NCBI GenBank assembly: GCA_033961575.1
Contig: CM066740.1
Location: 88,395,117 to 88,459,116 of the forward strand
Length of the DNA: 64,000 bases
Source of the DNA: Aselliscus stoliczkanus
Lineage: Eukaryota; Chordata; Mammalia; Chiroptera; Hipposideridae
Direction of reading: 5' to 3'
Shown here: positions 13,111-24,407 of the stretch, in pieces
Layout of the letters: every line of letters begins with the position of its first letter
Position numbering within the stretch: the stretch's first letter is position 1
The notes under the pieces: model-generated
The model's input: the letters and a program-made list of their open reading frames with translations, nothing else
The model's database searches: none
What the model was told of the DNA's origin: nothing
Made by a program: the position numbers and the translations under genes

Positions 13111-14189
13111 GTCTTGTCAGGGCGCACCTTGCACGGAAAGCAAGGAAGACTTCATTCGAGGCTACTGCACAGGGGAGAGAGGCCACAGCTCAGGCGGGGC
13201 CCAGCTCTGCCGAAACAGGGCAAGAAACTCATTTTTTGTTTTTTGGTTGTAGTAAAATACTCATTGGAGGAGTTTTAAGAGCAGGGGTAGGAGGGATGTA
13301 GGCCACCGGTGTTTGCTACCTGACTTCACCCAAGGGAAATTCACGTTCTCACGTCTTCCTGACAGGAGGTAGCTTTACACCCAGCTGAGTGAGGCTCCCA
13401 CCCCCAAGGAAGGGGAGAGGGGAAGCCAGTATCTCCTTCCATGTTTATTTACATTTCAAAGAGATGGCTCCCAGGTCCTGGAGAAAGACATTCCTGGGTT
13501 GTGAAACTGGCCAAAGAGTTTTTAAAAGATTTACATCTCAGAGGGGCAGAGAAAGAATTCACAAGTTTTCTGAAATAAATTCCGTAAGAATAAGGAAGTT
13601 GGGGGTCTAGATCTGGAAGCAGCCTGTGTAACGTTTAGTCAAGCTGAGGGGAATGTTAAGGCACGTTTGTCAGTCTGTACCACCAGGGTCCCTTCTCTGA
13701 GGTGATACTGTGGCCCACAGAGAATTTGGGAAAGTGTGGGGAACTTGGGGTGCTACCTTCATCTACCGGCTGCAGACAAACCTTCCCACGATGCACAGGA
13801 GAATCCATCCCAACCAAACCTAGCACTCCCCAAATGCCAGCAGCACCCCATGAAAAAACGCTGCTGTCAGTTATGGCGTCTACAGTAGGAGTTGAGGTCA
13901 GAATGGGCACGTCAGACCCGGCAGGCGTTTTGTGGGTCACAGGTCACAGTGGTCAAAATCAAGGTGGGGCCAAGGACCAAGGTCAGACTCTGGCACAAAC
14001 TCTTTGAAATGACAAGAGAGTTTTATGCAGAAGCCCTCTTGGAAGGAAATGAGATTCCTCCTTGAGAGTCTTTAGGGAAATATGCCGGGTTTTCTTTATA
14101 GCTCTTTTGTTGGTAAACCCTTTGCAAAGGTCGTCCAAGTCAACACGGATCTCTCTAGAGCTGGGTCTAGAACACATTCTTCGGGTCTC

Positions 14190-15180
14190 CTTTCCAGGGT
14201 CCCTCAGCAGCACCCTTCATGCCCTCCTCCATGAATGCTTTCTTCTCTTGGATTCCATGGCTGTGAGCTCACCCACTTTCCCTCCAACCTCACTGGCCAC
14301 AGCTTCAGTCTCTCCTGACCCTCCCTGACCACTAAATGTTAACATGTCACAGAGTTTCCCTTCTGCTCCAACCATACATTGTTTCCCTGGGCGATCTTAT
14401 CCAGTCTGATGGCCTCCATACTCTTTAGGTGCCAACGACTCTGCAATCGAAATCTCCAGGCCTCACTTCTCTCAGGAACTCTTCATCCTCTTATCTAACT
14501 GTCTGGTTGGCAGCTCAGCCTGGTTGTCTGCTGGGTGTCTCCGAGTCACCACAACAGGAAAGAACTCTGGATGCTTACCCCAAATCTTGCCATCTCAGTA
14601 CATGATGTCACCACCCATCCATTTTTGCTTGAGTCCAGAGCATGGAGTTACCCTTGATTTCCTCTCTTCCCTCATTACTGCCCGTCAATAGTAGCTCTGG
14701 TGACCCTGCCTTCAGCCTCTGTGCCCTAAAGGCCTCATCTGCCGCTCTCTGTTGCCACAGATCCCACTCTATTCAAAGCTACAGTTGTTTCTTGCTTGGA
14801 CTATTGCAGCTGGTCTCCTACATGCAGGGTCCTGGTATGTTCCTTGAATACTCCAGACTTAGCCCTGCTGTAGAGCCATCTGCATTGGCTGTTCCCTCTG
14901 CCTGCAACTCTTCCCCAGGCATTGACACAGCTGGAGCCTTCTTGTCATTCGTATCTCAGCTTCAGTGACCTCTTCAGCGAGCTCGGCCTCTGTTCCCACT
15001 CAAGCTACAGTAGCTAGTCATGTACCATCATGCATTCTCCTTAGACCTGGTGATTTTTCTTTTTCATTTATTTTTGTGCTCTCGCCCTAGAAGGTAAGCT
15101 ACCTGACAACAGAAATATGGAAGGAGGCTGCAGTGGTTGCCCAGTGAGTATTTGCTGAGTGAGCCCTCAAATGAATGCAT
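14190..15180 (+). mobile_element. L2 LINE relic, 3' part
   Basis: Carries sense-orientation L2 phrases in order: GATGTCACCACCCATCC, GAGTTACCCTTGATTTCCTC, TTGGACTATTGCAGCTGGTC, GGCTGTTCCCTCTGCCTGC and CCAGTGAGTATTTGCTGAGTG near the end. The reverse transcriptase frame is fully broken; the 108-codon ORF inside is chance. Confidence 0.75.
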
Positions 15181-15385
15181 AAGTGAAATGTTTATGTGTC
15201 ATTCCCTCTCGGAGTTAATAGTCATATTCAAACTTAGAGCCTCCCATTCCAAAGCAAGAAGGTGTTTATTTTCCTTATAAACTTTCCCCAAAATCCTTTT
15301 CTCGGAATGTGATGATATTTGCCATCTTTGGAAATATCTTTTTCACTAGGTGCTGCAGACTGAAATCAAGCATGACAGAAGCCCT

Positions 15386-15405
15386 AAAAAAAAAAAAAAA
15401 AAAAA
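15386..15405 (+). repeat. A20 homopolymer
   Basis: A pure A20 run. No SINE or LINE body that I recognise precedes it, so it may be the tail of a short, unrecognised insertion. Confidence 0.85.
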
Positions 15406-16229
15406 GTAGTCACAGAGAAAGAATTTTATGAAAGACAGCTTCTCAGATCAGTCAAAGGCCCTAAATATAGCTTTCCGTCTCCTTCTCCAAAATTGAGGTC
15501 TCGCCTGTTGGGCAGTAGCTGAGATGCTAGCTGGAACCCTACTGCAGTGTCTGTCTCTACCCTTATAACTGGTGCGGTCTTCTCCCAGACAGAGGTGGGA
15601 GGTGATGTCATTATTATAAACCACAGCCAGAGACGAGAAACAAATTAAAATGATTTGCTAGATAAAATCTAGTTTTAAAAAAATCACTAGATGAAATCAA
15701 TAAACTATCTACAAAGCAAAGATCCAGAGAAAACACAGAAGCCACTCCATGAAAGCTGTTCCCACACGGCTGACCAGTGTCCTTCTCTTGTCAGCCTGAC
15801 CCCCTTTCTCCGAGCGTTGCCCGGAGGCCACATGGGTCAGCAGCACCCTTCTCAGGAGAAAGACGCCCCCCTTCCCCCCCCCCAGCTGAAGCAGGGTCCT
15901 TCCCCACTCAGAGTCACCACATAAGTTTTTCCCACCCTTTGCCTTAGAGCCACCAAAACTAATTAACTTTAGCAATTGCAGCTGTCTGTTTTATAGTTTT
16001 AACATTAAGGAAGTTATGCTGGGCAATTTACCCTTTTTTCATATACTCCCAGCTTAATCAAATTGACAGGGTACTTTTAAGCTCTCTTGAGCCTTCAACG
16101 AAAAGACAGTCTGATAATTAACCATTTCCACAGAGGCTGAGCTACATGTGTCTGGCCTTCGGTATGGTGTTCATATCCTATGTAAATGTGTCTCTTAGCA
16201 ATCAGAATGCTGGCTCTTTTAGAAATCTG

Positions 16230-16890
16230 AGGATCTCTTTTATTCATTTATTGTAACTACTGTTATGTTAGGGTATATTTCTGCCATCTTACCTTGTGTT
16301 TTCAATTTACTGTATTTCATTTGTTTGCCCTCCCAACCACCCCTCCATCTATTTTCCATTGATTAAATTGGATGTTATTCCGTTGATTTGGAAGCTGTAC
16401 ATTCTACTGTAATTCCCCTGGCAGCCACTCTGACTTATTAAGAATCATACTTACGCTATTTTTCTCTGTCATCCAGGAAAACAAATCAATATCTCTGTGC
16501 TCCTTCTGAATAACACTAGGGGCCAAGCACACTGACCCCTTTCCCATGTCACTACCCATCTTGATATCATCTGTAGTTTTAATTGCAGAATCTTATGACT
16601 GTGCTTATTTTTAATTTTCTGTTAGAAAACATTAATATTTACTAAGTTTTTCTTTTTACTTACTCTTATTTCCCGTATCTTATCTCCTCTTGGATTCTTT
16701 TCCCTTTTTACTCAAGAGCAATTTTTCTAAGAAAGACTTAGGTGAATCCTTCTAAGACCTTGCGTGCCCGCAAATATCTTTAGCGGTTCCCATATTCAAA
16801 CCAACATGCATTCATAGCCAGCGTTGCAGTCGAGAAGCCTAGCATCAGTCACATCCTCACTCACAAATCTCTCCTTCTCCTTCACTATTT
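16230..16890 (-). mobile_element. L1M-type LINE relic, antisense
   Basis: T-rich sequence with segments typical of antisense L1M 3' regions (TTTCTGTTAGAAAAC with TTAATATTTAC at about 16620). Likely one piece with 17470-17830, separated by a DNA transposon. Confidence 0.45.
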
Positions 16891-16908
16891 CTTAACTTCC
16901 TTGTAATA

Positions 16909-17414
16909 CAGGGGCTCTTAGCATTTGGGGGTCCAGTCTGGGAAAACCCATGTTGCTCTGCTCAGAGTAATGTTTTACACGAGTAATGTAAAATATCACA
17001 AATTACAAAAGAAACCAAATATATTGAAATTAAGTTTTCAAAACAGTAAAACAACAAACATGTGATGCAATAATAATATATCGATTCATTACTCATCTTT
17101 TAAATAACAAGATCTAGTATCAGGTCTAATAACTACCATAATTTCAAATTTACCATGATCATAAGTGATGTTTCAAAAAATCAACTGTAATGTAATAGGA
17201 ATATACCTATGACTTCCTGTTAGCGACAGAGTCACAGGTACTGCTAATACTACTGAGATTTTTTTTTTTTTTTACATTCCTAATTGAGGCAAATGCTGAA
17301 TTCCTTCGGAGGCTAGTGAAGATGACCAGGTAAGGTTTTTCCCATTCGTGCCCTCAAGCCTCCTGACTCTTGTATGTAAATCACTGGGGCCGTGGACCTC
17401 AGGGTAAGAACCGC
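16909..17414. mobile_element. hAT-like non-autonomous DNA transposon
   Basis: Left end CAGGGGCTCTTAGC and right end GTAAGAACCGC are diverged terminal inverted repeats that fit the CAGGGGTTCTTAACCTGGGG type. The roughly 500-bp AT-rich interior includes TAACAAGATCTAGTATCAGG and GTCACAGGTACTGCTAATAC, phrases of an old mammalian MITE. No transposase is encoded. Confidence 0.6.
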
Positions 17415-17469
17415 AGCGCTCCGTGTAGGGTGCGTCTTTTCCTTCTCTACTCTGCTGAGCACTTTCGGA

Positions 17470-17830
17470 GCCCTTCATTCTACGGTCTAATAGTGGTTAC
17501 TGTAGAAAATTCGGAAGCATTTTTTCAAGTAGTTCCTTCTCTATGTCTGCTCTTTCCTTATGAGATGATTATGATGCAACTGTTGACACCTCTATCCTCC
17601 ACAATTCTTAACTTTTCTTTCATTCTTTTCATGATTTTATCCTTTTCTGTTGCCCTTTGGGGAGGGTTTATTAACCCAATATTCCAATCCACTAACATGG
17701 TCTTCTGTTCTACCTGGGCTGTTCTTCAATCTCTCCATGGAAACCTTTATTTCAACAATTATAGTATTTCTTTTATTCTCAATATCTCCAAACAAGCCTT
17801 CATAATGTTTCTAATATCATAAAGGTGTGG
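17470..17830 (-). mobile_element. L1M-type LINE relic, antisense
   Basis: Contains the antisense L1M 3'-region pattern: CTTTTCTTTCATTCTTTTC, then GTTCTACCTGGGCTG, CAATCTCTCCATGG and CAACAATTATAGTATTTC. The 150-codon plus-strand ORF across it is incidental. Confidence 0.5.
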
Positions 17831-18779
17831 TTATGCTAACCTTGCTGCTACTTCGTGTCAGCACAATAATTAAGATGTCTCTTAGGTTAGTTTTCTGCTT
17901 TTCTGCTCTCTCACCTTCTGCCTCTCCTACAAGGTGATGCCATTCATTGTCCTTGCTTCATAGCATTTTCCCTCCTCAGAGGTCTTGTCACATCCCCTCA
18001 TGATCTTGCCTTCATTCCCGAAATGACCAAATGCGTTCTCTGCCATCGTCCACCTACGGGGAGAAACACTCGGACCTGAGCTGTGCTCCTCGTGGAAGGT
18101 TAAGGTTGTGGAGGAAGCGTTTGCCTCGGGATGTGGAACCACTGGTTCCTATCTGTCTCTGTCTCCATCCCTTTCTGTTCCCACCCGCCTCACATCCCCA
18201 CACAGAACTTCAAAATGCCTTCCTGCCACCCAGGCAGGGACAGACATCCTCTTCTCTAATTGATTCATAAACCAGTGGTGTACCTTCACCTGCTAAACCT
18301 ATTTTTCTCACTAATAAGTATCTCATTACCACATTGAAAGGTCTGTCGCAGAAACAACCAAATCAAATAGCCCTTTATTGTTTGCCCTTTCCTTGGCCTC
18401 CCCCTGTTACTTGATGGCCTCACCATGCCCCCTGGCAGCCTGCCCTCAGAACAGCCCACGGCTGTGCCCTCAGCCTCTCTGCAAACCCCTCTCATCCCGT
18501 CTCTCCACCCCAAGTTTCCTTTCTTTTTCCTCCACCCTCTGGTCTTGGAAACCTCATACGTTCTGGAAGATTGGTTATAGAGCTATGCTGATCCCTCTCA
18601 GGTCCAAAAATCCAGCTTTGCCCTGGGACTGCTGTTTGCAAAGGCTTGTTTGAAGTCTGGAGTTTGAGAGTGAGAGAACAGGTGACAGGTGGTTAACAGC
18701 TCTGGGGAGCCTTCAGCCTGGAGGAAAAGAGAGTGGATGTGGTTGTTTGAAAAATAAAGACTTTTAAAGACAGATGGGG

Positions 18780-18780
<1 letters not shown>

Positions 18781-18810
<30 letters not shown>

Positions 18811-18832
18811 AGGGAGGGAGGGAGAGGAGAAT
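18781..18832 (+). repeat. GA-rich simple repeat
   Basis: Begins with (AG)n and decays into GGGAGG units. The minus strand gives serine/leucine-rich ORFs that are artefacts of the repeat. Confidence 0.9.
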
Positions 18833-19559
18833 GAAGACAGAGAAGACATGAGCTTTGTTAAAATCAGCAGAAAGGAGATGCTTATTTTGCTCCAGAGATG
18901 AGTAGAATTCACCACCAGGACACATAATAGGAACAATAACATACACGTTTGTAAAAGAAATACATGGACAGAGTTCTCAACCTACATGTTCAAAATTTGG
19001 GTTTGCATTGAAGTTTACTAAAAAAACTATTAATAATTTAAATTTGGGATCTGGGCAGAATATGATAGTTTGCCGCTATAGTCTCTCTGTCCCCATTTCT
19101 GTGAGGGACTTGGAACTGTGAGACTTGCTACAGAGCGGTGGCCCTCTGCCGTGGAGCTGTCATACCACGTGTAGGGGGCGATCAGCCACCCACCCTCACG
19201 GGCAAAGCCTGTAACTGCTTGGGTTTTACACTTGCAGTATTTGGCTTCTGCACCAAAGAGAAAAATAACTTCAACAGGGGCATCTAGGAAGCGTCTCCTC
19301 TGTGTTGACCTGGAGATCAGTCTGGGCATTGGTTTCCCTGGCTCTGAACTGTGAGCATGGCTTTCCTTTTTCAGCTTCAGCCATCTTCATGGCTTCAGGG
19401 AGGGCATTCTGCCAAGCAGTGAATGATTCAGCTCAGATAGTCATCACCCTGTCAGCATTTTCCATCACACAGTGATACCTCCAAACATGTCAGGTGTAGA
19501 AGAAAGCATCTCATGAGATGCAAACCCACAAGTGAGGATGATAGCGACCACATAGCATG

Positions 19560-19755
19560 AGGGCAGGCTTCAAAGCCTGGGGGCCTGAGCGTGAATCCTG
19601 GCCCCTTACTTGCTGGGTGACAAATCTGCTCTCTTGGTCTTAGTTTCCTCATCTGTAAAATGGGGATAATAATATCTATCTATGAGAGTTAAAACATGTA
19701 AAGTTTGGAACAGTACCTGCTACAGCTAGTAGTTAATTAATATTAGCTCTGAGAA
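19560..19755 (+). mobile_element. MIR SINE
   Basis: Well preserved: CCTGAGCGTGAATCCTGGCC, CTTACTTGCTGGGTGAC, TTTCCTCATCTGTAAAATGG, GGATAATAATATC, and the 3' part with AACAGTACCTGCTACAGC. Confidence 0.85.
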
Positions 19756-20747
19756 AGCAATGTTGTATCTTGCTTGCCCTTCCACTATAGCCTCTAGGAT
19801 CAACTCAGACCTCCCAGCACTGTCCTCATCGCAGAGCAATTCACATTTAGACACCGACAAGTGCTTTCGGCTATCAGAAACCCACTATTCCCTCAGGCCC
19901 TATTTGGAAGCTTCCTTCGAACTTAAATAGTTTGGATTCCTATGTCCCGCATGTCCTTTACTTTGAAGACATAAGAAAATCTATGCAGTGATAATGAACT
20001 AAAAAAAAAATCCATCCCATTAAATGAAGTTATGAATGAGCACTCACAAGCAGTATCTGAAACAGCGATTCTCCCAAGCCCCTCTCGCTGAGCATATGAA
20101 AGCCTTTTCATGTATCCCCTCCCGTACATCGCTGATGTGGCAGCCCTGTCAGTACCTGTCAATCAGCCCGCTCTGCCATAAATAATGTGGTCCCATGTCC
20201 TTTAACCCCCTCCACTACTGAGCAGGCTTGGCCGTTCTCAGGTCCTCAGCTTTACCACATAACTGGATTTTTATGTTTCACACCTGTACTGATACCCCAG
20301 GGTTTTTTTTTTATGGGCTCAAGTTGCCAGTCAAGACCTGAGAGAGAATGGTGACATATAGAACAGGAGAGAGAACAGGTGCAGTACCTGCAACTCGGGA
20401 AGGCCCAGCCTATCCAATCGCACAGCTGCCTTCGCCCCCACACCTGCACAGGCCAGGTAGGGCTGCCATGGAGAAGATCAAGGTCTGGTGTGTCACTCGG
20501 CCACAGAGAAGTCACCCCTCCATTTCCCACCAATGTGTTTGCGCCGTTCCATCCATAGGGTCCCGACCTCCGTGCCCTTTCACAGTTCCCTCAACCCGGA
20601 TATGGTTGTACACAGCAGACGAGATGAGAAAACACCCGCCCTAACCGCCTATCTCCCAAGAACACAGTGTAGTTAGAAGAGGGACTCCAAGGTCATTCTC
20701 TCAGCAGGCCTCGACCAGCCCACACTTGATGGTCACCCATTATTTGT

Positions 20748-21118
20748 TGTCATAGTCTGCTCAGGCTGCCACACACAATGCTGAGTGGCTTAAACAACAG
20801 AAATCTGTTTCCTCACAGTTCTGGAGACTGGAAGTCCAAGATCAAAGTGCTGCCAGGGCTGGTTTCTCCTGAGGCCGCTCTCTGGTTCACAGATGCTGCC
20901 TTCTCACTGTATCCTCTCACGGCCATTTTTCTGGGTGTGTTCATCCGGGTGTTTCTTCCTCTTAGAAAGACACCAGTGTATTAGATTAGGGCCCCATCCT
21001 TACGACCTCTTTTAACCTTAATTACCTCTTTAAAATCCCCATCTCCAAATACAGTCAAATTGGTTAGGTCTTCAAGTTATGTATTTGGGTGGGGACACAG
21101 TGCATTCCATAACACTCA
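20748..21118 (-). mobile_element. MaLR-type (MLT1-like) LTR relic
   Basis: Reverse-orientation LTR with CTGCTCAGGCTGCCACACAC, GGCTTAAACAACAGAAATC, CACAGTTCTGGAGACTGG and AAGTCCAAGATCAAAG, then TTACCTCTTTAAAATCCCC and GGGTGGGGACACAGTGC. The same family is present at 39296-39635 and, in the opposite orientation, at 52333-52710. No internal viral sequence is attached, so it is a solo, non-coding relic. The subfamily name is inferred. Confidence 0.65.
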
Positions 21119-21234
21119 TGAGACCTCTAATATCAGACTTGTGTACACTCATCTGAGGCATATTTAATTTATTCCAACTCTGCTTCTGTAGAAGTTTGTT
21201 TATACTGAATAATATTATAGTCATAATAATTATA

Positions 21235-21370
21235 ACAGCTACCATAACTGAGCATTGGTACGAAGGGGTGTATTATCACCTATTATTAATATGCCCCTGC
21301 AAGCTGCATATTGTTATGCCAATTTTATACATAAGGAGACCAAGGACCCAGAAGGCGCTAGGAAAATGAA
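21235..21370 (-). mobile_element. MIR-like fragment
   Basis: Weak reverse-complement MIR pattern ending CCAATTTTATACATAAGGAG and ACCAAGGACCCAGAAGG. Confidence 0.35.
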
Positions 21371-21489
21371 ACACAGTAAACAGACAAAACAACAGACAAA
21401 AGTAGATCTTCCGACCACAGTTCCTGCTTTCCTCACCCCTGCTGGCTGCCTCTCATGTGCCGAGCTGCGCCTTGCACCATAGGCTATTT

Positions 21490-21970
21490 GTGATTCTATT
21501 TGTATTAACCTTCAGGCAAGAGCGTGTCTCCTCCATCTTTCCAGAAGTGCCTTTCCCAGCACCTCACACATGTGAACCAGTGGTGGCCTTGCTGTTCGGA
21601 GCATCCCGAAGCAGCTCCCCGTCTCACTCCTACCTCCCCTCCCTACCTGCAGGGCAGTGTCCCCTTCCCTCTTTATTGTGGACCCCTCTTCCCAGCAATA
21701 AGCTGGCGGACACTCTTTCTGTCCCTTTCTCAGTGAGTCTGTCAAAATCATAACCTCCCCCACCCCCACTCCTGATCCCCCTGAACCCTGCCTGGCCTTT
21801 TTCCCCATAGTGGTTACCACCTTCTGACCCACAATACACTTGACTTATTTGTTGTTAAATTTCCCTCTCCCTCTGCAAGACAAGAGCAAAGACTTTTGTG
21901 TGTTTTGCCTCATAGTTCCTTCCAAATGCCTAGAAAAGGCCTGGCTCCTAGGAGGCATGAAATAAATATA
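21490..21970 (+). mobile_element. L2 LINE relic, 3' end
   Basis: C/T-rich body followed by the L2-like terminal pattern: CTCTGCAAGACAAGAGCAAAG, GCCTCATAG and CCTGGCTCCTAGGAGGCATG, then AATAAATATAAT. Diverged. Confidence 0.5.
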
Positions 21971-22220
21971 ATTTAAAGTGATAAATTAGATTCCATGTGT
22001 GTGAGCTTTGGTGTGATTCCCATCTGTGGAAAATGAGTGGCCAGTCTCTCTGAGCAAATGTGCTATAGAACCCGACTTTGCTCCACAGAAAGCACTGAGC
22101 TCTGAGTTTGAAAACAGTGTGTTTTTTATAATTCCTCCCAACCATGATTTTCAGGTTTAATTTAATAGCTGATTCTGTTGCCCCAATCTTCTGTGCATTT
22201 GAGGGTTGCATTATTCATTA

Positions 22221-22246
22221 TTGTGAATCATGAAAATGATTCACAA
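22221..22246. other. Perfect 11-bp inverted repeat with GAAA loop
   Basis: The left arm TTGTGAATCAT (22221-22231) is exactly complementary to the right arm ATGATTCACAA (22236-22246) across a GAAA loop. In the pre-mRNA this would be a GNRA-type tetraloop hairpin. In DNA each arm carries a TGAATCA/TGATTCA heptamer close to an AP-1 site. Function unknown. Confidence 0.7.
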
Positions 22247-22904
22247 ATTAAGCCCACAACTCACCTCAGATAATTATCACAGGTCTGACAAATGTGCACG
22301 AATCCTTTGCGTTGCAGGGGCTCCCTCCAATGACAGTGTGTTGATCTCCTAATTATTGAAGGTTAAGTAGCATTTTTGTTTGCAGACCTACAATGTCAGC
22401 TGATGACATTTGTCATCCAGAAAGATATCTATAAAGCACATGAGTTGGACTCAAATAATTACCACTGGTTATAGTGAATTAACATCTTTTGCATAATATA
22501 TAACAACCATTTCCAAGACAAAAGATTTTTCTTCATATCGACGAGATCAGTGAAAGTACTTTCCAACTCGCTGATCGATTGAATAAATCAAAGGCCAGCT
22601 AAGTAAGAAAAGAGCATAATTTATTTAGTTTTCCTTTCTAGAGAGAGAAATAGTATCCTACTTACCTGCTTTATAAATTAAGAAGAGCGAGCACAGAACT
22701 TTCTTTAATGAAGGCAACAAATACAAATTAGACTGTAGTCATATGCCACGGTCGGTTAAGAGAAGGAAGGGGAAACATCAAGCTGCAATGCAAAGAAGGA
22801 CACAGAAGAGAGAAGGAAATGAGGGAGAAATTGAGAGCAGTTTACTGAAATGTGAGATGGAGACACCTGAGCACAGAGGCAGAGGCTGTACATCATGGAC
22901 CAGA

Positions 22905-22995
22905 GTAATTTAGAGCTGGAAAGAATCAGAGTCATCATCTAGTTCAACCTTGTTTTTTATGTAAAAACTGATACTGAGAGAGATTCAGTGATTTG
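22905..22995 (+). repeat. Ancient interspersed repeat, unassigned (second copy)
   Basis: Contains TTTAGAGCTGGAAAG, TCATCATCTAGTTCAACC and a decayed ACTGATACTGAGAGAG segment, parallel to 3930-4110. Confidence 0.45.
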
Positions 22996-23196
22996 ATGAA
23001 ACCCACACAACTAACCCAAAACAGTCAACTGTCCTGATAGGGAGAGACGTGTACACACAAAGGCAGAAAGAAAGAGAAGTGTAGAACCTCAGAAAGACCC
23101 AGGACCAGAAAGAATCAAAGATAGAAAAGCAGAGAGACAGAAAAATCTGCCCCCTCTAACCCTTAAGGAACGAATGCTGTATACATAAATAATTCA

Positions 23197-23219
23197 TACA
23201 CACACACACACACACACAC
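23197..23219 (+). repeat. (CA)n microsatellite
   Basis: About 11 uninterrupted CA units, followed by TATATATA-type sequence. Confidence 0.9.
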
Positions 23220-23379
23220 TTATATATAAATGTTTACCTTAACGATATAGTAAAAGTAGGATCTAATCTAGATTTATTTGCTCTGCCAGTTGACCCTTTT
23301 TAAATCCAATTTTTTGTCATCTTAATATTTATTTAAGGAGTCTTAAAACTCTCTTCTTCAAACTCTCAACTATTGCTGA

Positions 23380-24277
23380 GATCCGTTAAATATGAAGTAT
23401 TTCCAAAGTAAAATACATTCCAGATAGATTAAAAGATTGGAATGTTAAGAGAAGTAAAATCATAAAAGTTCTGGAAGAAAATATAGTTAAGTAATTATAT
23501 TACTTTGAATTATAGAAGTCCTTTATAATTCTAATACCAAAGGCAGAAATCATACAAATAAAATAGACAGACACGACTATATAAAAATTCAAAACTTTCA
23601 TAGGGAAAAAGAAATATCCTATACAAGTTATCAGATACAAACTGGAAGGATGTAGTTTTCAAATGTATAACAAAGAGTTCAAGCCCAAAATACATGTTTC
23701 CATCAATAAGAAATAAACCCTCTCCTGTTCCCTCCAAAAACCCAAGGACACACCCAAAAAATAAGAATTGGGAAAACATAAAAATCATGCCAATCACAGG
23801 GTTTAAAACAATGTGAATTCAAGCCATGAACTCTTCTTAGTTTTCCCGCCACACCTATGAATTCAAAAGGATTCACCTTAGTATTAGAATTGGTGTGGGG
23901 AAGGTGGGACTCTCATACTCTCCTGGTGAAATACAAATTGATAAATTCTTCTTAGAGGAAAGTGTAATTCACATGCCTTTAAAATGCATATGCCCTTGGG
24001 GCCGGCTGAGTGGCGCTGTGGTTAAGCGCTTGGTCCCACATGTGAAGGCCAGTGACACTGCCCTCAAAAAAAAAAAAAAAACTTAAAATGTATATCCCCT
24101 TCTCCCCAGTAATTACACTTCGAACAGGAAAAACTGGAAAGGTGTACAGAGGTTTTTACAGGGATATTTATTACAGTATCATCTAAGAAGGAAGTTGAAA
24201 TAAGCTTGGACATCTTACAGTAGTGGAAAGGTAAACTAAGTTACAGCGCCTTTGGAGTGAGGTACTGTGCAGATACC
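23380..24277 (+). mobile_element. L1M LINE relic with a nested SINE
   Basis: AAAAGATTGGAATGTTAAG and AAATCATAAAAGTTCTGG with GAAGAAAATATAG are the degenerate end of L1 ORF2. They are followed by 3'-region text such as GGGATATTTATTACAGTATC. One SINE (23998-24082) interrupts it and another (24291-24407) lies at its 3' edge. Non-coding. Confidence 0.6.
23998..24082 (+). mobile_element. Short tRNA-derived SINE, internally deleted
   Basis: Head GGGCCGGCTGAGTGGCGCTG, then GTTAAGCGCTTGG joins directly to TCCCACATGTG. About 25 bp including the B box are therefore missing relative to the copies at 24291 and 27517. It ends GACACTGCCCTC plus A16. An imperfect target-site duplication of about 17 bp lies at 23979-23995 and 24083-24099. 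Confidence 0.8.
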
Positions 24278-24290
24278 AAGAAGGCATTGC

Positions 24291-24407
24291 AGGGCCGGCA
24301 GAGTGGCGTGGTGGTTAAGAGCTGGCTTGGGAAGCCAGCGGCCCCGGTTCAGATCCCACATATGAGGGCCAGTGACACTGTCCTCTTAAAAAAAAAAAAA
24401 AAAAAAA
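24291..24407 (+). mobile_element. Short tRNA-derived SINE
   Basis: Head GGGCCGGCAGAGTGGCGTG, B box GGTTCAGATCC at 24346-24356, end AGTGACACTGTCCTCTT and poly-A. The exact 13-bp target-site duplication AAGAAGGCATTGC flanks it (24278-24290 and 24408-24420). It lacks the long body of the copies at 2159 and 58368. Confidence 0.9.

Noticed and set aside
24291..24407. tRNA-like sequence with A and B boxes
   Set aside because: Part of a SINE with poly-A and target-site duplication; no intact cloverleaf, so not a tRNA gene. The same applies to the other SINE heads.
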